A stretch of DNA of 64,000 nucleotides, from positions 56,041,001-56,105,000 of the forward strand of contig NC_080578.1 of the NCBI RefSeq assembly GCF_029962835.1, given 5' to 3'. Below the pieces are notes generated by a model. That model saw nothing but the letters and a program-made list of their open reading frames with translations, was not told the DNA's origin and made no database searches. The first letter of the stretch is position 1; the number at the start of each line of letters is the position of its first letter. This DNA comes from Magnolia sinica. Taxonomy: Eukaryota > Streptophyta > Magnoliopsida > Magnoliales > Magnoliaceae. Positions 60,167 through 64,000 of the stretch are shown here, piece after piece. A program made the translations under genes and the position numbers.

Positions 60167-61913
60167 ATGAAGATGTCGACCTCCGACCATCATCATTCGA
60201 GCTTTATTGACCCGGTCCCGACCACCAACCAGGTTGGACAGAGTTCAAATAGTTCAGCATCGACTCTGGGTATGTAAATATATAATTTAAGTGAAGTGAA
60301 GTTAAGCTTGTAACTTTTATAGTTTTGTTCTGTTCTTGATTTAATTAAATGTAGATATTATATTTCAAATATTTAGAATGCTCATATCTATTCTTTTGTT
60401 TCATAAAGAGGGTGGTATTCATAATAGACGATTTCGAGGCCCTACAGTCATCAGCGAGGTGGCGAACTTGCCACTCATAAGCAACTGAATATCAGTTGGA
60501 ATAAGTACGGGCAGCCCATTGGACATAAGTACAATGAATTTACAAGGTGGCTGGGCATTTTATCTAGGAATGGGCGCTTAGCGCCTCTTGATCACGATAG
60601 TTGGCATCATGTGCCACTATCTCACAAGAATGAGATTTGGAATGAAGTGAAGGTAATATGAAATCAAAAATTCAATTACTCTTTTTGTATTTTTGTATAC
60701 TAAGTATAATTGATGATTGATGTATTGTAGATCAAGTGGAATATCGACGAGGAGCGTCGAAATTGGGTAATGAAGTCCATCGGAGCTTCATGGAAGGAGT
60801 GGAAGAAGAGGTTAAAAAAAGAACACTACAAGCGATATTTGACTAATGAGGAACGACTAGCTCACTGTCCTGATCGAGTGGAGCCGACACACTGGAAGTG
60901 GCTCGTCACCTATTGGTCAAGTGATGAAGGACATGTAAAAATTAAACATAAAGAAAAATTATATCCATGTTGGTGTATATTGTTATTTATATTAAAATTT
61001 AGTTATTTTACTATGTCACATTGTAGGCCCGCACTCAAAGGAATAAAATCAACCGCAGCAAGCATCGTATGGCCCACACTACCGGCTCAAGGAGCTTTGC
61101 TCAAGTGCGTGAAGAAGAGGTAAATTCTTCTTTGATTTCTAAACTTGAAATGCCATCATTCTGTTTTAATATGATTGTTATCAACTCATTTGTTTTTACT
61201 TGGAAAAAGCAGGCAAAGAATCTTGGTGGAGAGTCTCCTGATCGGGCAACGTTGTTCATAACGACCCATTGGAAGAAAGATGGGAGTGTTGTGAACGAAG
61301 AGTCGGCTCATGTTATTGTATGTAGAAATTTATCAATCATTGACATCTTAGCCAATATTTTTCATTAAGTAATGATATTGAACAACTTATTTAATGTTTT
61401 TCTACACTATAGGAAATGATTGAGGAGTTACGGGCAACTCAGACTGCTGAGTCCTCTCAGAGTAGTGCTGCCCGAGACGATCTCTTATCCCAGATATTGG
61501 GACCAGAGCATCCGGGTCGGGTCCGCATGATGGGGTTTGGTCCCACAGCTTCCACATTATGGGGCACAAGAAATACCATTGCAGAACTCAGGAGGGAGAC
61601 TGATGAGTTACGACGACACATGAATGAGCGGGTAGAGAAACTAGTGGAGGAGCGGATGAAAGAACAGATGGCTAAGCATCTAGAGCAAATGGAGCAATGG
61701 ATGACAGAGCGAATAACGGAGCAGATGGAGCAACGGATGACAGAGCGAATAACAGAGCAGATGATGGCACGAATGAGAGATACTATGAACTCATTGGTTG
61801 CAACAGACCAAACTTCGGGCAATGTACTAAATGTAGAGGCTGACTCAGTATCCACTCCTAGGGATAGACCTGAGGCTGAGGGACCTCAGTCGAAGGTTCC
61901 GAAGAATCAATAG
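60167..61913 (+). pseudogene. CACTA TNPA-type protein (plant transposase PF03004-like), one frameshift
   Basis: Six proposed exons: 60167-60269, 60409-60652, 60731-60934, 61027-61119, 61213-61317, 61413-61913; all GT-AG. Exons three to six are phase 0, about 415 codons in total. Exon two has one frameshift near 60472, after 'RGPTVISEVANLP' and before 'NISWNKYGQPIGHKYNEF'; its length is off by one. The conserved 'SWKEWKKRLKKEHYKRY' and 'THWKWLVTYW' blocks identify the Ptta/En/Spm family, as do 'RTQRNKINRSKH' and 'FITTHWKKDGSVVNEESAHV'. The C-terminus (61590-61800) is a Glu/Arg/Met-rich coiled coil with a 36-bp duplication (61689-61724, 61725-61760). Such proteins bind subterminal repeats and assist TNPD. 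Nearly intact; far better kept than TNPD. Confidence 0.85.
61689..61760 (+). repeat. 36-bp tandem duplication in the TNPA coiled coil
   Basis: Two units encoding MEQWMTERITEQ and MEQRMTERITEQ, differing at two bases. In-frame, so the coil is lengthened by 12 residues. Confidence 0.92.
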
Positions 61914-62575
61914 GTAGTTTTTTGCTGAGATTCATTTATGTGTTATCTTTTATATATATATATTTATGTTTTATTACATTTCATGAGTTTGTAGTTCACC
62001 ATCATGGAATAGTTGGTCCTTTCTTTTTCAGGTCAAGTCGTATTTATGTGTATTTATGTGTTTGACATGCAAAAGAATCCAAGGGCTATCTTAAAATGAG
62101 GGTTGCAGATTGGAAAAAGGTGGGCCATACTTTTTTGCTTCATGCTTTGTTTGCTAATGAACTTAGAAATCTAGGAATGTCTGATGGTTTGAACTATGAG
62201 AACCAAATTGTTGTTGGATTCTTATAAGTAAATCACTGTCTTTCTGTCTTTTGTAGTTATGTAGGAAAAATGTTTAGGCATTCCCATGTGTGATGCACAT
62301 GCAATTTACTAGTGTGTGCATGCTCACACACATAGTACAATTCCACACACATGGGAAACAAAGCACAATTCTTGATTCTTTTCAAGTTCTTATTTTTCAA
62401 AAATAGGTGATTCCCTGCTCTTGCTTTTTGTTTATAAGTAAAGCAGGTTTTTGTTTGATTTTCATTTTTTTACTGTGGCAATTGAAGTTATGGCTTGAAG
62501 ATCATGATGCAGATCTTGTAGTCTGTTTGTCTGGCAGGCTAAGCTATACATATTCTAGGGCTCTGGCATATAAAT
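61914..62575 (+). other. Stretch after TNPA with no supported gene
   Basis: AT-rich. Holds a 'tgtgtgtgcatgctcacacaca' hairpin-like spot near 62310-62332. No CACTA right end, no subterminal repeat. Confidence 0.5.
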
Positions 62576-62589
62576 CACATGTTGATGAG

Positions 62590-62740
62590 CATTCAATTTG
62601 GTAAGACGTGGGTTTTAATTGCTACATATGTTGTTGCTCGGGGTATGGACTTTAGGGGCATCAACTGCATAATAAGTTACGATTTCCCTGAATCAGCAGT
62701 AGCTTATATTCACCGGATTGGTAAGGCTACTCAGATGATT
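62590..62740 (+). pseudogene. DEAD-box RNA helicase fragment (ROK1/DDX52-like)
   Basis: Encodes '[19 protein letters not shown]' then '[20 protein letters not shown]' and 'RIGKATQM'. This covers helicase motifs V and VI and best fits the DDX52/ROK1 (plant RH57) group, which has '[20 protein letters not shown]' and 'YDFPES..YIHRIGR'. Such enzymes act in 18S rRNA maturation. Motif V has Tyr where Asp is usual, and motif VI lacks the second arginine (HRIGKATQ for HRIGRSGR), so it would not be active. The upstream 62480-62580 may hold decayed sequence of the same gene. Only one exon is clear: a retained host-gene relic or a fragment carried by CACTA 3. Confidence 0.75.
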
Positions 62741-63360
62741 CCTGTCCTAAACTGTGCACCAGTAAAACATCTTTTGTGCTTCAATTTTGTTCTTTTTCCT
62801 TTTGGCCCAACCTCTGGTGTGATAAAAACCCCAATCATGTCATGGAATTCCATATAATTTCTGCTTTGATATTGATTCTATTGACACCCAACACAGCCAT
62901 GTTGAGGTCTTTTAACTTCCAAGGAACACATTGATTTGACATTTTAAGGATTGAAAAAACAACCCCCAATTATTAATATTAATTGTTCATTCTTTATTCA
63001 TGTCTATCTGTTTGTGCACACAAAAATCTAGGAGATATAAGTTTGACTGTTTGAATTTTCATGATTAGTGATGCTGATTTTAGTTATTTAGTCTGCAGAG
63101 GCAGTCCTCAGTACTGCTCAAAGCAAGTTCAGTTGTTGTCCATCCACTTCTGCTGGCCCACAACTTTTTTGCAGCTTTCATCCACTTCTGCTGGTCCACT
63201 TATGCAACAACAAAAATATTAAAATTGTAGTAATTGTCTGTTTTTTGCTGATCTTATAAACCATGGAGTTGTTCGTGATTCGTGGTTCTGCCAGTGTTTT
63301 GATTATTAACTCTTTAATGATACTGTTCTGCCAGCTCTTGCTGACAGGAATGTTTTAACA

Positions 63361-63438
63361 GGTGCTCCACTTCCAAGAGGTCAGGTGCTTGCTAAAAAGG
63401 TGGTTGAACCCAATGGTGATCACATAGAGGATAAACCA
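63361..63438 (+). pseudogene. Orphan exon candidate, family not recognised
   Basis: Acceptor gttttaacag, then an open block reading GAPLPRGQVLAKKVVEPNGD and HIEDKP, then donor-like cagtaagttc. Strong codon character and splice sites suggest a real exon of some gene. It is not the expected continuation of the helicase. The region between (62750-63360) is intron-like, with no other support. Confidence 0.4.
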
Positions 63439-63539
63439 GTAAGTTCCTCAGACTTTTTATTCTTGGATGTCATAAGACAAAAATCATACCACATACAACA
63501 GTTGAGAGGGGTTACCCTCCATTAAAACATTCATAATCA

Positions 63540-63835
63540 TTTATTGGGCCTTTTGAGATGTGGTTTACAAATCCCGCCCATCCATTGTGTGTGTCCTACT
63601 TGGATGAGGTGTCAGACCAAGTTTCAGTCGCATCCAAATCTAAGGTGGGCTCCATCAAGTGCTTTTAGATGTTTTAGGCATGTCTTCACATGGTTTTAGA
63701 TGGTATGGCTCCCATGAATTCCGTATACAACTGATTTTTGGGATATCCCATAACCTTAAGGGAACCCATCAAATGCACGGTGTTGATGTTTGACACACAT
63801 CACAGTGGGGTCCACACAGCTCGACCTCATAATAC
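63540..63835. repeat. Degenerate MITE-like 'gtgggctcc' tract
   Basis: Phrases such as 'cccgcccatccattgtgtgt', 'ctaaggtgggctccatcaag' and 'cacagtggggtccacacagc' match the style of the dispersed noncoding family seen elsewhere here. Ends unclear. Confidence 0.35.

Positions 63836-63837
<2 letters not shown>

Positions 63838-63878
<41 letters not shown>
63838..63878. repeat. (AC)n microsatellite
   Basis: About 19 AC units followed by acatacatac. The tail of the window (63879-64000) shows nothing further. Confidence 0.95.
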
Positions 63879-63882
<4 letters not shown>

Positions 63883-64000
63883 ATACATACATACTTACGC
63901 ACTGGGTTCTTTAAAATTGAGTAGGAAAAAAAAATCAAATCTGGATCTTTATGGCAGTATCGATGATCTGGCCAGATATGTCCTGTTAGAGGCCATTTTT

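Larger units (their letters stand above)
50467..64000 (+). mobile_element. CACTA (En/Spm) element 3, autonomous type, right end not in window
   Basis: Starts CACTACAAGAAAGT inside a chromovirus-type LTR. A 42-bp subterminal repeat array (50480-51410) is followed by a promoter-like leader (52226 on), TNPD transposase gene (56379-60049) and TNPA-type gene (60167-61913), the standard autonomous En/Spm layout. No GTAGTG-type right end or reverse-oriented subterminal repeats were seen up to 64000. Either the element is over 13.5 kb with captured gene pieces at 62500-63450, or the right end has been lost and the sequence after about 62000 is host flank. TNPD is broken; TNPA has one frameshift. Confidence 0.82.

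Noticed and set aside
63756-63938. Open frame with Cys-Val repeats
   Set aside because: Product of the (AC)n microsatellite on the reverse strand.

Overview
This window looks like a heterochromatic, transposon-packed stretch of a flowering-plant nuclear genome. The evidence is plant-type LTR retrotransposons primed by initiator tRNA-Met and tRNA-Asp, En/Spm (CACTA) DNA transposons with plant TNPD and TNPA genes, GT-AG introns, and AT-rich noncoding DNA. Scattered tracts rich in 'gtgggccc' recall large-genome magnoliid-type angiosperms, but that placement is a weak inference. No intact host gene, rRNA, tRNA or CRISPR array was seen.

Layout. 1-12534: a young Ty3/gypsy chromovirus (Tekay/Del type, + strand) with about 3 kb LTRs, a C-terminal chromodomain-like segment and an unusual extra reading frame before gag. 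It sits inside the integrase of a second chromovirus on the - strand (12535-22037). The second element's long upstream LTR holds a solo Athila-type LTR (20084-21453) with matching GGAAT flanks. The second chromovirus in turn cuts an Athila-type element on the + strand (22038-27336). That element lies in the gag-side region of an Athila on the - strand (27337-29393), which lies in the pol of a still older Athila on the - strand (pieces 29394-30945 and 42289-44603). The oldest Athila also carries a two-LTR Athila copy (30946-42288, flanks GTCAT). This gives a five-layer nest whose order can be read from the breakpoints.

44604-64000 is the CACTA zone. Three CACTA left ends, all in + orientation, begin at 44604, 46595 and 50467, and no right end was found in the window. 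The first two are followed by small gene-like pieces: a PPR-like remnant and unrecognised exons. The third sits in a chromovirus-type LTR fragment and has about 21 units of a 42-bp palindrome-bearing subterminal repeat. It then has a promoter-like leader, a TNPD transposase gene (56379-60049, six in-frame stops and one frameshift) and a TNPA-type gene (60167-61913, one frameshift). Past these, 62500-63450 holds a DEAD-box RNA helicase fragment and another orphan exon, either captured by the third CACTA element or host flank.

How the parts relate: the LTR elements are fossils with several to a dozen or more breaks each. The CACTA TNPA model is the best-preserved coding unit. Its partner repeats at 50480-51410 are the expected binding platform for such a protein.
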